DNA of 64,000 nt from Pseudonocardia autotrophica (lineage in GTDB: Bacteria > Actinomycetota > Actinomycetes > Mycobacteriales > Pseudonocardiaceae), in assembly GCF_000717175.1 (NCBI RefSeq), contig NZ_JNYD01000031.1, positions 5,150 to 69,149 on the forward strand, in the 5' to 3' direction. Both the position numbers and the translations under genes were made by a program. Below are positions 56,308-64,000 of the stretch, one piece after another (within the stretch, counting starts at the first letter, position 1; each line of letters begins with the position of its first letter). The notes beneath the pieces were generated by a model. The model was not told the origin of the DNA. It was given only the letters and a program-made list of their open reading frames with translations, and searched no databases.

Positions 56308-57858
56308 TTAGGAAGGGCTCGCCGCGGTGTCAACGGACTCGCGGACCAGGGTGCGCAGCTCGGGCTTGCGCACCTTCCCGCTCGTGGTCCGCGGCAGCTC
56401 GTCGACCAGCAGGACCCGGCGCGGGATCTTGTACCCGGCCAGGTGGCCGCGGCAGAACTCGCGCACGTCCTCCTGGGTGGGGGTGCGGCCCTCGCGCGGC
56501 TCCAGCACGGCCACGACGATCTCGCCCCACACCTCGTCCGGCTGCCCGACGACGGCCGCCGCGGCCACGTCGGGATGCTGGAACAGGACCTCCTCGACCT
56601 CGCGGGAGTACACGTTCTCCCCGCCGGTGAGGATCATGTCCTTCTTGCGGTCGACGATGTAGAAGTAGCCGCGGGCGTCCCGCCGGGCCAGGTCGCCGCT
56701 GTGGAACCAGCCGTCGCGATTGGCCTCCGCCGTCGCCTCGGGCCGGTTCCAGTACCCGGTGCAGACCTGGTCGCCGCGGATCAGCAGCTCGCCGACCTCG
56801 TCGTCCGCGGTGTCGTTGCCGTCGGCGTCGACGATCCGCACGGACGACAGCCACTGCGGCTTCCCGACGCTGGTGAGCAGGGACTCGTCGGACTCCAGCG
56901 CCCGCACGTGGTCGGCGGAGCCGTGCACGACGACGTTGCCCGCCAGCTCGGTCATGCCGAACCCGGTCTGCCACCTGACGTCCGGGAACGCGGCCATCGC
57001 CTCGCGCAGCACGGCGGCCGGCATCGGTGCCGAGCCGTAGCTGATCCGCCGCAGCGACGAGACGTCGAACTCCCGGAAGCGGGGATGGCGCAGCAGCATC
57101 GCGAGCATCGTCGGCGCCACGGAGGTCTGGCGGACCCGGTGGGTCTGCACGGCCTCCAGGAACCCGACGGCGTCGTAGCGGCGCAGCAGGACCATCGAGT
57201 CGCCCTTGACGTGGGCCATCGGCACGCCGTAGCCCGCGATGTGGCACAGCGGCCACGGCATCAGCGACACCCCGGGGTCGTGGTCGTGCTCCCAGCTGAT
57301 CAACGAGTTCATGACGGCCGCGACGACGTTGCGGTGGCTCAGCACCGCGCCCTTGGCCCGGCCGGTGGTGCCGGAGGTGTAGATCAACCAGGCCGGGGAG
57401 TCCTCGTCGACCGCGGGGGGTTCCACCGGGTCGCCGAGGAGGTCCTCCCAGGTCAGCGCCCCGTCCGCAGGTCCGTCCACGCACACGACGCTCCGGATCG
57501 ACGGCACGTCCGCCATCGCCTGCCGGGCCGTCTCCAGGTACTTCTGCTCGGTGATGAGCATCGTCGGCGTGGAGTCGTCCAGGTTGAGGGCGACCTCGCG
57601 CGGGCTGAGCCGGTAGTTGAGGAACACCAGCGCCATCCCCGCGGCCGGGACGCCGTAGTAGGCCTGGATGTACTCCGGGTTGTTCTCGGTGAGGATCGCG
57701 ATGCGGTCCCCGGGGGCGGCGTACCGGGTGAGCCCGTTCGCCAGCCTGCGGACGTCGCGGTCCAGCTCCGCGAACGTCCAGGAGCGGTCCTCGAAGAGGA
57801 GGGCCGGTTCGTCCGCGCGCCGCGCGGCCGTGAAGGACAGCATGTCGCCGATCCGCAT
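56308..57858 (-). CDS. AMP-dependent acyl-CoA synthetase 2
   Basis: A 516-residue ligase. It has IYTSGTTGRAKGAVLSH, GFGMTELAGNVVVHG, WFHSGDLARRDARGYFYIVDR, KKDMILTGGENVYSREVE and LPRTTSGKVRKPEL with the catalytic lysine. It resembles ligases for medium-chain or aromatic acids, but substrate is unclear. GAAGGAG precedes the ATG. It lies between the phosphotransferase fusion gene and the operator of the SMP-30 operon, so it probably belongs with the TetR-phosphotransferase group. Confidence 0.93.
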   Translation of the reverse strand: MRIGDMLSFTAARRADEPALLFEDRSWTFAELDRDVRRLANGLTRYAAPGDRIAILTENNPEYIQAYYGVPAAGMALVFLNYRLSPREVALNLDDSTPTMLITEQKYLETARQAMADVPSIRSVVCVDGPADGALTWEDLLGDPVEPPAVDEDSPAWLIYTSGTTGRAKGAVLSHRNVVAAVMNSLISWEHDHDPGVSLMPWPLCHIAGYGVPMAHVKGDSMVLLRRYDAVGFLEAVQTHRVRQTSVAPTMLAMLLRHPRFREFDVSSLRRISYGSAPMPAAVLREAMAAFPDVRWQTGFGMTELAGNVVVHGSADHVRALESDESLLTSVGKPQWLSSVRIVDADGNDTADDEVGELLIRGDQVCTGYWNRPEATAEANRDGWFHSGDLARRDARGYFYIVDRKKDMILTGGENVYSREVEEVLFQHPDVAAAAVVGQPDEVWGEIVVAVLEPREGRTPTQEDVREFCRGHLAGYKIPRRVLLVDELPRTTSGKVRKPELRTLVRESVDTAASPS

Positions 57859-57923
57859 TCGTGCTCCTTCGCACGGGGTGGGAACTGCAGGGGGTCAGAA
57901 CTGCACGGGCCGGAACTGCCGGA

Positions 57924-59321
57924 TCACTCGCCCGGGTGGGCCAGGTACTTCGGGTTGGCCACGAGGAGCCGGTCGGTGATCCCCGCCCGGACCGCCGCGA
58001 GCAGCGCCGGATCCTCCGGGTCGACGACGCCGGCGCGGATCGCGGCGGCGAGGTCGGCCTGGTCGGCGCGGCCGAAGCGGGCGAGCCGCTCGCGGTGCCG
58101 GCGCTCCTGCTCCGGCCCGAGGGCGAGCTCCCGCGCGACGGTGTCGACGACGTTGGCCGCGACCCGGGCGTTGAAGCTCAGCCGGCCCTGCGTCCCGGGC
58201 ATGACGTCCTCGCGCAGGTAGAGCGCGACCGCGTCGAGCAGCTCGCGGCTCGTGGGCCGGCCGTGCAGGTCCGACGGCGGGGCCTCGGGGGTCTCCGGCA
58301 CGTCCCCGACCGGGAGGCCCAGCGCCAGGAACAGGTCGTGCTCCTGCTCGCACACCCGCCGCCCGATCGCGGCCAGCTCCACGGACGGAACGGCGCCCGA
58401 GAGGTGCCGCTCGGCCATGCCGCGGCAGCCGACGGCCCAGCGCGCGGTACCGAACACCTGCCACCAGCGCACCGCCTCGGGATCCGGGCGGTGCCCGGCG
58501 ACCTCGGCGTACCCGTCGAGCAGCTGGTCGAGCGGGCCGAACCCGCCCACCGCGGGCGCGGCGCCGAACCGCCAGCACTTCACGCAAAGCCAGCCGAGGT
58601 CCTCGCGGGGGTCGCCGAGGTGCACGACCTCCCAGTCCAGAACGGCCTTCAGCCCGTCCGTCGCGACGATCATGTTCCCGTTGCGGAAGTCGCCGTGGAC
58701 GACCGACTCGGGGACCTCGGCGGGGCGGTGCTTCTCCAGCCAGTGCAGCGCGATCTCGATCGACGGCAGCGGCTCGCCCAGCTCGTCGTAGGTCTGCCGC
58801 AGGTGCTCCAGCGGGTCCCGGCGCTCCAGCCCCGGGACGTCGGCCGGCGGGATCGCGTGCACCCGCGCGACCGCGCGGCCCAGCTCGGTGGCCAGGGTGC
58901 CGCGGACCTGCGCGTACTCCGGGTCGCGCAGCAGCCGGCGGGCGAGCGTCTCCCCGTCGACGTGCCGGGTGACCAGGTACGGCGCCCCGACGACGGCGGG
59001 GTCCGTGCCGTGGTCGACCAGCGGCGGCACCGGTACGCCGGCCCGCTCCGCGGCCGCGATCGCCCGCGCCTCGAGCGCCATGCCGTCCGGCCGGCCCGGC
59101 CCGGGCGGGTCGCGGCGCAGCACCAGCCGCTGCGTGCCCGCGTCGGTCCGGGCGCCGAACGACCAGGTCTCGCGGCTCGCGCCGCCCGTCAGCCGGTGCA
59201 GCCCGACGACCTCGACCGGGCCGTCGAGGACTTCGGTCAGCCGGACGGAGAGCAGCTCCGCGAGCACGGCCGGGTCGGCGGGGTCGCCGGTCGGCCTGCG
59301 GGTCTCCGCGGCGGCGGTCAT
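57924..59321 (-). CDS. APH-family phosphotransferase fused to a DUF6285-like domain
   Basis: A 465-residue two-domain protein. Residues about 1-330 are an APH-fold kinase: HRLTGGASRETWSFG, VVHGDFRNGNMIV with His209, and DWEVVHLGDPREDLGWLCVK. Residues about 350-465 (SRELLDAVALYLREDVMPG and RLSFNARVAANVVDTVAREL) look like DUF6285, usually a separate small protein next to such kinases. It starts 16 bases after the TetR gene. Presence of this kinase class with acyl-CoA genes suggests phosphorylation of a hydroxyacyl-CoA. The kinase and domain are probably functional partners, but the fusion is my inference. Confidence 0.85.
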   Translation of the reverse strand: MTAAAETRRPTGDPADPAVLAELLSVRLTEVLDGPVEVVGLHRLTGGASRETWSFGARTDAGTQRLVLRRDPPGPGRPDGMALEARAIAAAERAGVPVPPLVDHGTDPAVVGAPYLVTRHVDGETLARRLLRDPEYAQVRGTLATELGRAVARVHAIPPADVPGLERRDPLEHLRQTYDELGEPLPSIEIALHWLEKHRPAEVPESVVHGDFRNGNMIVATDGLKAVLDWEVVHLGDPREDLGWLCVKCWRFGAAPAVGGFGPLDQLLDGYAEVAGHRPDPEAVRWWQVFGTARWAVGCRGMAERHLSGAVPSVELAAIGRRVCEQEHDLFLALGLPVGDVPETPEAPPSDLHGRPTSRELLDAVALYLREDVMPGTQGRLSFNARVAANVVDTVARELALGPEQERRHRERLARFGRADQADLAAAIRAGVVDPEDPALLAAVRAGITDRLLVANPKYLAHPGE

Positions 59322-59337
59322 GCCGCACCCCCACGCG

Positions 59338-59979
59338 TCAGGCGGGCGGGCGGTCCCAGGGACCGGGGTCCACGGCGTCGACCATGTCCAACGCCAGGCG
59401 CTGGTAGCGGCCCACCATCTCCTCCGGCGAGGCGGGCCCCTCCGGCGAGAACCAGCTCGCGACCCCCGTGCACATCACGACGATCGCCCGCGACGCCTCG
59501 TTGGGCAGCGGCGTGCGGAAGGCCCCGAGCTCGACCCCCCGGGCCACCACCTCGTCGAACATCCGCTGCTGCGCGTGCCGCTTGGCCAGGTGCGGGGTGC
59601 GCACCGGCTCCTCCAGGGCCCGCAGCTCGCTGGTGCCCAGCAGGGTGCCGCGCTGGTCCTCGAGGTGGAACAGCACCTGCACCTCGACCAGCGCCCTGAG
59701 CTGGTCGGCCGGCTCGTCCCCGGCCCGCTCCAGCGCCTCGCGGGTCCGGGTCAGCAGCGCCTCGATCCCGCGCTCCATGATCATCGCGAGGACGGCCTGC
59801 TTCGATGGGAAGTGGTGGTACAGCGCGGCGGGGCTCAGCCCGGCCCGCAGCGCGATGTCCCGCACCGACGTCCCGTGGTAGCCGTGCTCGGCCATGGTCG
59901 CGATCGACGCCTCGAGGATCGCCGCGTCGCCCGGCGGCGCGTTCGGGGGCCGCGTGGCGGGCTGGTGTGCTCGCGCCAT
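59338..59979 (-). CDS. TetR-family regulator of the acyl-CoA cluster
   Basis: A 213-residue repressor: ASIATMAEHGYHGTSVRDIA with LRAGLSPAALYHHFPSKQAV, then a C-terminal domain ending ASWFSPEGPASPEEMVGRYQ, the same ending type as the TetR at 38187. ATG preceded by GGGGAGG. It lies upstream of the phosphotransferase fusion on the same strand, 16 bases away, so both are probably co-transcribed. It is a candidate for binding the AACGANCGTT sites. Confidence 0.92.
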   Translation of the reverse strand: MARAHQPATRPPNAPPGDAAILEASIATMAEHGYHGTSVRDIALRAGLSPAALYHHFPSKQAVLAMIMERGIEALLTRTREALERAGDEPADQLRALVEVQVLFHLEDQRGTLLGTSELRALEEPVRTPHLAKRHAQQRMFDEVVARGVELGAFRTPLPNEASRAIVVMCTGVASWFSPEGPASPEEMVGRYQRLALDMVDAVDPGPWDRPPA

Positions 59980-60066
59980 CGATCCCTCCCCAGCTCACCG
60001 GTCCGTCCGGGGCCCCGGACGGTTCCGGGAAGGCTACCGGGCTGCGCCGCAGGAGGTCCGCGCGCG

Positions 60067-60993
60067 TCACTTGATCGCCAACGGGTTGATGGGCGAGCCC
60101 AGGGCCCGCTGGAACTTGATGGGCGGTGCGGTGAGGAAGAAGTCGTACCGGCCGTCCTCGGCGCAGTCCGCGGAGAGCTCCTCGAAGTCGAGGATCTCGC
60201 CGAGCGTCATGCCCATGTCGCGGATCAGCACCATGTGCACCGGCAGCTGCTCGTCGGGCAGCTCGCCCGGGAGCACCTCGATCGCCCAGTTGTCCGAGCA
60301 GACCGCGGCGACCTCGTGCTCGTGCAGCCACTCGCAGCAGTCCAGGCCGAGCCCGGGCTCGCCGGCCATGAACGCGGCGGCGTCGGCCTCCACGAGGAAC
60401 TTCCGCCGCCAGCCGGTGCGCACGAGCAGGATGTCCCCGCCCTGCAGCGCGACGCCCTGGGCGGCCATCGCCGCCTCGAGCTCGGCCGGGGTGATCACCT
60501 CGCCCGCCTCCAGCCACTCGACGCCGCGCTGCCGGGCGACGTCGACCAGCACACCGCGTCCCGCGATCCCCTTGGCCTGGTGCTCGATCGAGTTGGCGGT
60601 GGTGCCGTGCGGGCTGACCGACGAGGCGGGGAACCCGTTGTAGAGCTGGTCGTCGTAGAAGACGTGGGCCAGCCCGTCCCACTGCGAGGCGCTCTGCAGC
60701 GGCATGAACACGTAGTCGTCGGCGTAGTGGAAGGCGCCCGGGTAGTTCTGGTCCGCGCCCGTCTCCGACACCAGGATCATCGGGTTGATCCGGCCCCCGC
60801 CCGGCTGCGGGCCCCCGCGGCCGAAGGGGATGCCGAGGTCGAAGATCCGCCCGTCACGCACGAGCCCGGCCGCCGCGGCGACCCGCTCGGGCGTGAGGAG
60901 GTTGGTGGTGCCGCGCTGGTCGCGGACGCCGTCGCGGTCCCATCTCCCCCAGTTCGACAGGCGCTTGCCCAGCTCCCTGAAGTCCCGTGTCAT
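60067..60993 (-). CDS. Cyclase/metal-dependent hydrolase family protein
   Basis: A 308-residue protein of the cyclase superfamily (kynurenine-formamidase-like): LTPERVAAAAGLVRDGRIFD, LGIPFGRGGPQPGG, SQWDGLAHVFYDDQLYNG, and the metal region GVLVDVARQRGVEWLEAGEVI. The Asp and His of SQWDGLAH correspond to the HxGTHxD-type zinc site. Such enzymes hydrolyse or form ring or amide bonds, including in isatin and cyclic-imide pathways. The start overlaps the dehydrogenase stop by one base (TGATG), so the two are co-translated. Confidence 0.88.
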   Translation of the reverse strand: MTRDFRELGKRLSNWGRWDRDGVRDQRGTTNLLTPERVAAAAGLVRDGRIFDLGIPFGRGGPQPGGGRINPMILVSETGADQNYPGAFHYADDYVFMPLQSASQWDGLAHVFYDDQLYNGFPASSVSPHGTTANSIEHQAKGIAGRGVLVDVARQRGVEWLEAGEVITPAELEAAMAAQGVALQGGDILLVRTGWRRKFLVEADAAAFMAGEPGLGLDCCEWLHEHEVAAVCSDNWAIEVLPGELPDEQLPVHMVLIRDMGMTLGEILDFEELSADCAEDGRYDFFLTAPPIKFQRALGSPINPLAIK

Positions 60994-62249
60994 CAGCGCA
61001 CCTTGTTGGGCCCGGCGAAGCCGAAGAGGTAGCCGGCGACCTTGCGCATCTGGATCTCCTCGGCGCCCTCGGTGATCCGGTAGCGGCGGTGGTGGCGGTA
61101 GATGTGCTCGAACGGGGTGTGCCGGGAGTAGCCGAGGCCGCCGTGGACCTGCATGGCCCGGTCGGCGGCCTCGCAGACGAACCGGTTGGCCCGGTAGTTG
61201 CACATCGAGACCTTGTCGCTGATCTCCATGTGCGGCACCCGGTCGAGCTCCCAGGCGGTCTTGCGGACCAGCCCGCGCAGCATCTCGGCCTCGGTCTGCA
61301 GCTCCACCAGCGGCCACTGGATGGCCTGCCGAGTGGCCAGCGGCGCCCCGAACGTGACCCGCTCGCGGGCGTAGGCCACGGCGCGGTCGATGCAGAACTG
61401 GCCCGCGCCGACCCCGGAGGCGGCCTGGCGGATCCGGTTCTCGTGCACGAAGGTCTGCGCCACCGCCAGGCCCATGCCCTCCTCGCCGAAGATCGCCGAG
61501 TTCGGCACCCGGACGTCGGTGATGGTGACCTCGGCGTGGTCGGTGGGCATGTTCAGCGTCCACCAGTGGAAGTCCACCGAGAACCCCGGGCTGTCGGTCG
61601 GGACGAAGAACGCGGTGATCCCGCGGGCGTCGCCGTCCTTGCCGCTGGTGCGGGCGAACACGACGTCGTGGGTGGCCGAGTGCATCCCGGAGTTCCACCG
61701 CTTGGCGCCGTTGATGATCCAGTCGTCGCCGTCGCGGACCGCGCGGGTCTCCATCCAGGTCGCGTCGGAGCCGTGGTCGGGCTCGGTGAGCCCGAACCCG
61801 ATCCGGGCCTGCCCGGTGAGCATCGGCTCCATGTACTCGTCGAGCTGCTCGGGGGTGGCGAAGCCCAGCAGCATGTGCGCGAACGGGAAGTTCCCCACCA
61901 CGCTCGACTCGTTCTGCAGGTCGTTGTGCAGCCCCAGGCCCTTGCGCGCGAGATGCTCGCGGATCACGGCCATGTCGAAGTTGCTGCCGTCCTGCCCGCC
62001 CACCTCCTTGGGCAGGGCGTAGCGCAGCCAGCCGGCGGCGTCGGCGCGGCGGCGCATCTCGCGCAGCAGCTCCTCCCACTCCCGGCGCGGGGTGCCACCG
62101 GCCTCGAAGTCGGTCCGCGCCCACTCCCTGCGGTGGTCGAAGAACCGCTCGTTGTCGTCCTGCGCCTGCAGCGGGACGATCTCCCGCTCGATGAACGCGT
62201 CGAGCTCGTCGAGCTTCTGGGTCAGCTCCACCGGCAGTGCGAAATCCAC
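60993..62249 (-). CDS. Acyl-CoA dehydrogenase
   Basis: A 418-residue acyl-CoA dehydrogenase, self-contained: FGLTEPDHGSDATWMETRAV at the flavin site, GAKRWNSGMHSATHD, YARERVTFGAPLATRQAIQW and VHGGLGYSRHTPFEHIYRHH. The C-terminal YRITEGAEEIQMRKVAG keeps Glu in the ITEG position, the usual catalytic base. GTG start with AAGGAGGG and the AACGATCGTT operator directly upstream. It heads the dehydrogenase-cyclase unit and is divergent from two crotonase genes. Confidence 0.92.
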   Translation of the reverse strand: MDFALPVELTQKLDELDAFIEREIVPLQAQDDNERFFDHRREWARTDFEAGGTPRREWEELLREMRRRADAAGWLRYALPKEVGGQDGSNFDMAVIREHLARKGLGLHNDLQNESSVVGNFPFAHMLLGFATPEQLDEYMEPMLTGQARIGFGLTEPDHGSDATWMETRAVRDGDDWIINGAKRWNSGMHSATHDVVFARTSGKDGDARGITAFFVPTDSPGFSVDFHWWTLNMPTDHAEVTITDVRVPNSAIFGEEGMGLAVAQTFVHENRIRQAASGVGAGQFCIDRAVAYARERVTFGAPLATRQAIQWPLVELQTEAEMLRGLVRKTAWELDRVPHMEISDKVSMCNYRANRFVCEAADRAMQVHGGLGYSRHTPFEHIYRHHRRYRITEGAEEIQMRKVAGYLFGFAGPNKVR

Positions 62250-62258
62250 GGGCCCTCC

Positions 62259-62273
62259 TTAACGATCGTTCAG
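62259..62273. promoter_or_regulatory. AACGATCGTT operator between divergent ACAD and crotonase genes
   Basis: TTAACGATCGTTCAG lies between a minus-strand dehydrogenase (start 62249) and a plus-strand crotonase (start 62313); the perfect core spans 62261-62270. TAGGAT (62275-62280) is the likely -10 for the plus strand. The site overlaps the ribosome-binding region of the dehydrogenase gene. Confidence 0.75.
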
Positions 62274-62312
62274 CTAGGATGCATCGGCACGGGCGCCGAG
62301 GGAAGGGGTCGG

Positions 62313-63080
62313 ATGCAGGAGATCCGGTACGAGGTGGCGGAGCGCGTCGCCACACTGACGATCGACAGGCCCGCGAAACGCGGGGCCATGACGTACGCCA
62401 TGCTGGAGGAGTTCACGGCGCGGATCGACGAGGCCGGCCACGACCCCGAGGTCGCAGTGCTGCTCGTCACAGGGGTGCCGGGCAGTTTCTGCGCGGGGAT
62501 CGACCTGGCCGATCTGGCAGGTCGCTCGCCCGACGAGCGCGGCGCCGTCCGCTCGCGGGAGATCCCGGCCCTGATGGAGTGCCCGAAGCCCGTGCTCTGC
62601 GCAGTCGACGGGATGGCCGTCGGCATGGGCGCGGAGTTCGCCACGCAGGCCGACCTGCGGCTCGTCTCCACCAGGGCGCGGTTCCGGTGGAACTTCGTGC
62701 ACCGCGGGCTCGTCTCCGACACGGGCGCGGGATCCTGGCTGCTGCCGCGCCAGATCGGCACGCCCGCGGCCCTGCGGCTGCTCTACACCGGGGACGACCT
62801 CGGTGCGGACGAGGCCGTGGCGCTGGGGTTCGCGGTGTCGTCGCACGCGCCCGAGGAGCTTCCGGACGCGGCGCGGGCGCTGGCGGTGAAGATCGCGACG
62901 GCGTCGCCCTTCGCGCTGGCCCGGACCAAGAAGCTCGTGCTCGACGGCGCCGGGATCGGGATGGCCGACCACGTCGCCGCGACGCGGGAGGCGCTCGCCG
63001 AGTGCTTCGCGTCGGAGGATCATGCCGAGGGGGTCGCGTCGTTCCTGGAGCGGCGGCCGGCCCGGTTCACGGGGAGGTAG
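62313..63080 (+). CDS. Enoyl-CoA hydratase/isomerase family protein
   Basis: A 255-residue crotonase: VLLVTGVPGSFCAGIDLADL, VDGMAVGMGAEFATQADLRLV and FVHRGLVSDTGAGSWLLPRQ, with Asp in place of the classical Glu. ATG preceded by GAGGGAAGGGG. It is the first of two plus-strand crotonases; the next starts three bases after its stop codon. Control probably through the shared operator at 62259-62273. Substrate unknown. Confidence 0.9.
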   Translation: MQEIRYEVAERVATLTIDRPAKRGAMTYAMLEEFTARIDEAGHDPEVAVLLVTGVPGSFCAGIDLADLAGRSPDERGAVRSREIPALMECPKPVLCAVDGMAVGMGAEFATQADLRLVSTRARFRWNFVHRGLVSDTGAGSWLLPRQIGTPAALRLLYTGDDLGADEAVALGFAVSSHAPEELPDAARALAVKIATASPFALARTKKLVLDGAGIGMADHVAATREALAECFASEDHAEGVASFLERRPARFTGR

Positions 63081-63083
63081 GAG

Positions 63084-63905
63084 TTGACCGAGGTGTCCGA
63101 CACGTCCGCGCAGCGGGTCACCGTCGAGATCACGGACGGGGTGGCCGACGTCCGGCTGGCCCGGCCGGAGAAGCGCAACGCCCTCGACCCGGCGATGTTC
63201 GCCGCCCTCGTCACCACCGGCGAGCGGCTGCGGACCGAGCCCGGGCTGCGAGCCGTCGTGCTGTCCGGCGAAGGGCCGGACTTCTGCGCCGGCCTCGACT
63301 TCGGGTCCTTCCAGGCAATGCGGGACGGGCAGCGGCTCTCCGCCACCGCCGACCTCCCGCCCGGCGACGGGCCCGCCAAGGCCACCGGGCAGCGGGCGGC
63401 GTCCGTCTGGGCGCAGGTGCCGGTCCCGGTCATCGCGGCGATCACCGGCAACGCGCTGGGCGGCGGGCTGCAGGTCGCGCTCGGCGCGGACATCAGGATC
63501 GTCGCGCCCGACGCGTCGCTGTCCGTGCTCGAGGTCAAGTGGGGCCTGATCCCGGACATGACCGGCACGCAGGTGCTGCCCGAGCTCGTGGGCCGCGACG
63601 TCGCCAAGGAGCTGACGTTCACGGGCCGTAAGGTGCGGGGCGAGGAGGCGGTCGCGCTCGGCCTCGCCACGCGGGTCGACCCCGACCCCCGGAAGGCGGC
63701 CCTCGAGCTGGCCCGGGAGATCGCGGGGCGCAACCCGCACGCGGTCCGCGCGGCCAAGCGCCTGCTGGAGAGCTCCGGCCGGGTCGACGCCGCCACCCAG
63801 CTCGCCGCGGAGCAGACCGAGATCGGCGCGCTCATCGGCAGCCCCAACCAGGTGGAGGCCGTGACCGCGTCCTTCGAGAAGCGGGCCCCAAGGTTCACGG
63901 ACTGA
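63084..63905 (+). CDS. Enoyl-CoA hydratase/isomerase family protein
   Basis: A 273-residue crotonase: LSGEGPDFCAGLDFGSFQAM, ITGNALGGGLQVALGADIRI and EVKWGLIPDMTGTQVLPELV. The sequence IPDMTGT resembles the EchA-type group with Asp in the active-site loop. Start: TTG at 63084 is taken from the open frame, with GGAGGTAGGAG only two bases upstream; a GTG at 63093 with better spacing is an equally likely start. It is co-transcribed with the preceding crotonase. Confidence 0.88.
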   Translation: MTEVSDTSAQRVTVEITDGVADVRLARPEKRNALDPAMFAALVTTGERLRTEPGLRAVVLSGEGPDFCAGLDFGSFQAMRDGQRLSATADLPPGDGPAKATGQRAASVWAQVPVPVIAAITGNALGGGLQVALGADIRIVAPDASLSVLEVKWGLIPDMTGTQVLPELVGRDVAKELTFTGRKVRGEEAVALGLATRVDPDPRKAALELAREIAGRNPHAVRAAKRLLESSGRVDAATQLAAEQTEIGALIGSPNQVEAVTASFEKRAPRFTD

Positions 63906-64000
63906 CTGTGAAGGTGGCGCTACCGGCCCGGTGATGGTGGGTTGGTGGTCGACAGCGGCGGGTGTGGCTCTCCGTCTGACTGGCCCCTCGGTCATGGGGG
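63906..64000. other. Non-coding tail of the window
   Basis: About 95 bases after the last crotonase. I see no gene start, terminator or recognisable repeat. A minus-strand open frame could begin here (ATGACCGAGG near the edge), but too little sequence is present to judge it. Confidence 0.3.

Noticed and set aside
63906..64000. Possible insertion-sequence end or new gene at the right edge
   Set aside because: Only 95 bases are present, with no inverted repeat, target duplication or transposase motif visible.

Overview
The window is very G+C-rich chromosomal DNA from an actinomycete, most likely a Pseudonocardia or close relative (Pseudonocardiales). The evidence is the SigR/RsrA thiol-stress pair, a WhiB1-type protein, a PdtaS-type kinase, nickel superoxide dismutase, a 24-residue bL37-like ribosomal protein, frequent GTG starts, and many starts that look leaderless. 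I see no tRNA, rRNA, CRISPR array or intact mobile element. Nothing here was searched against a database, so names rest on motifs and remembered family knowledge.

Left part (1-22.8 kb): a truncated PAS-GGDEF-EAL protein, malic enzyme, the divergent sodX/sodN pair, a methyltransferase, an AraC regulator followed by an alpha/beta hydrolase and two SDRs, two globins (truncated haemoglobin and flavohaemoglobin), a CocE-type hydrolase, and a VirS/MymA-like locus (AraC regulator divergent from a Baeyer-Villiger monooxygenase plus SDR). Next come an ArsR-SRPBCC pair with a perfect operator, an L,D-transpeptidase, a GNAT enzyme and a lipid kinase.

Middle (22.8-34 kb): a conserved core resembling M. 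tuberculosis Rv3219-Rv3228: whiB1, pdtaS, bL37, rsrA, sigR, an SRAP protein, aroA and rsgA. A lipoprotein, a Ser/Thr kinase with a six-cysteine outer domain and a DUF1707 protein follow. Regulatory DNA is dense here: SigR-type promoters before sigR and whiB, a CRP-like site before whiB, and two possible SigR starts.

Right part (34-63.9 kb): almost entirely acyl-CoA metabolism. It has three acyl-CoA dehydrogenases (two probably forming one heteromeric enzyme), five crotonases, a thiolase, two CoA ligases, two APH-type phosphotransferases, an SMP-30 lactonase, a cyclase-family hydrolase, two TetR regulators, and a DppBCDF-type importer divergent from four tandem substrate-binding lipoproteins. 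Five promoters carry the same palindrome (AACGANCGTT type), so the region reads as one regulon for importing and beta-oxidising an unknown carboxylic acid or lactone. The lactonase-ligase-crotonase-kinase operon suggests a gamma-lactone or 4-hydroxyacyl-CoA route.

Between transcription units lie recurring 40-base inverted repeats (four copies) and other hairpins, probably terminators, some containing the stop codon of the neighbouring gene.
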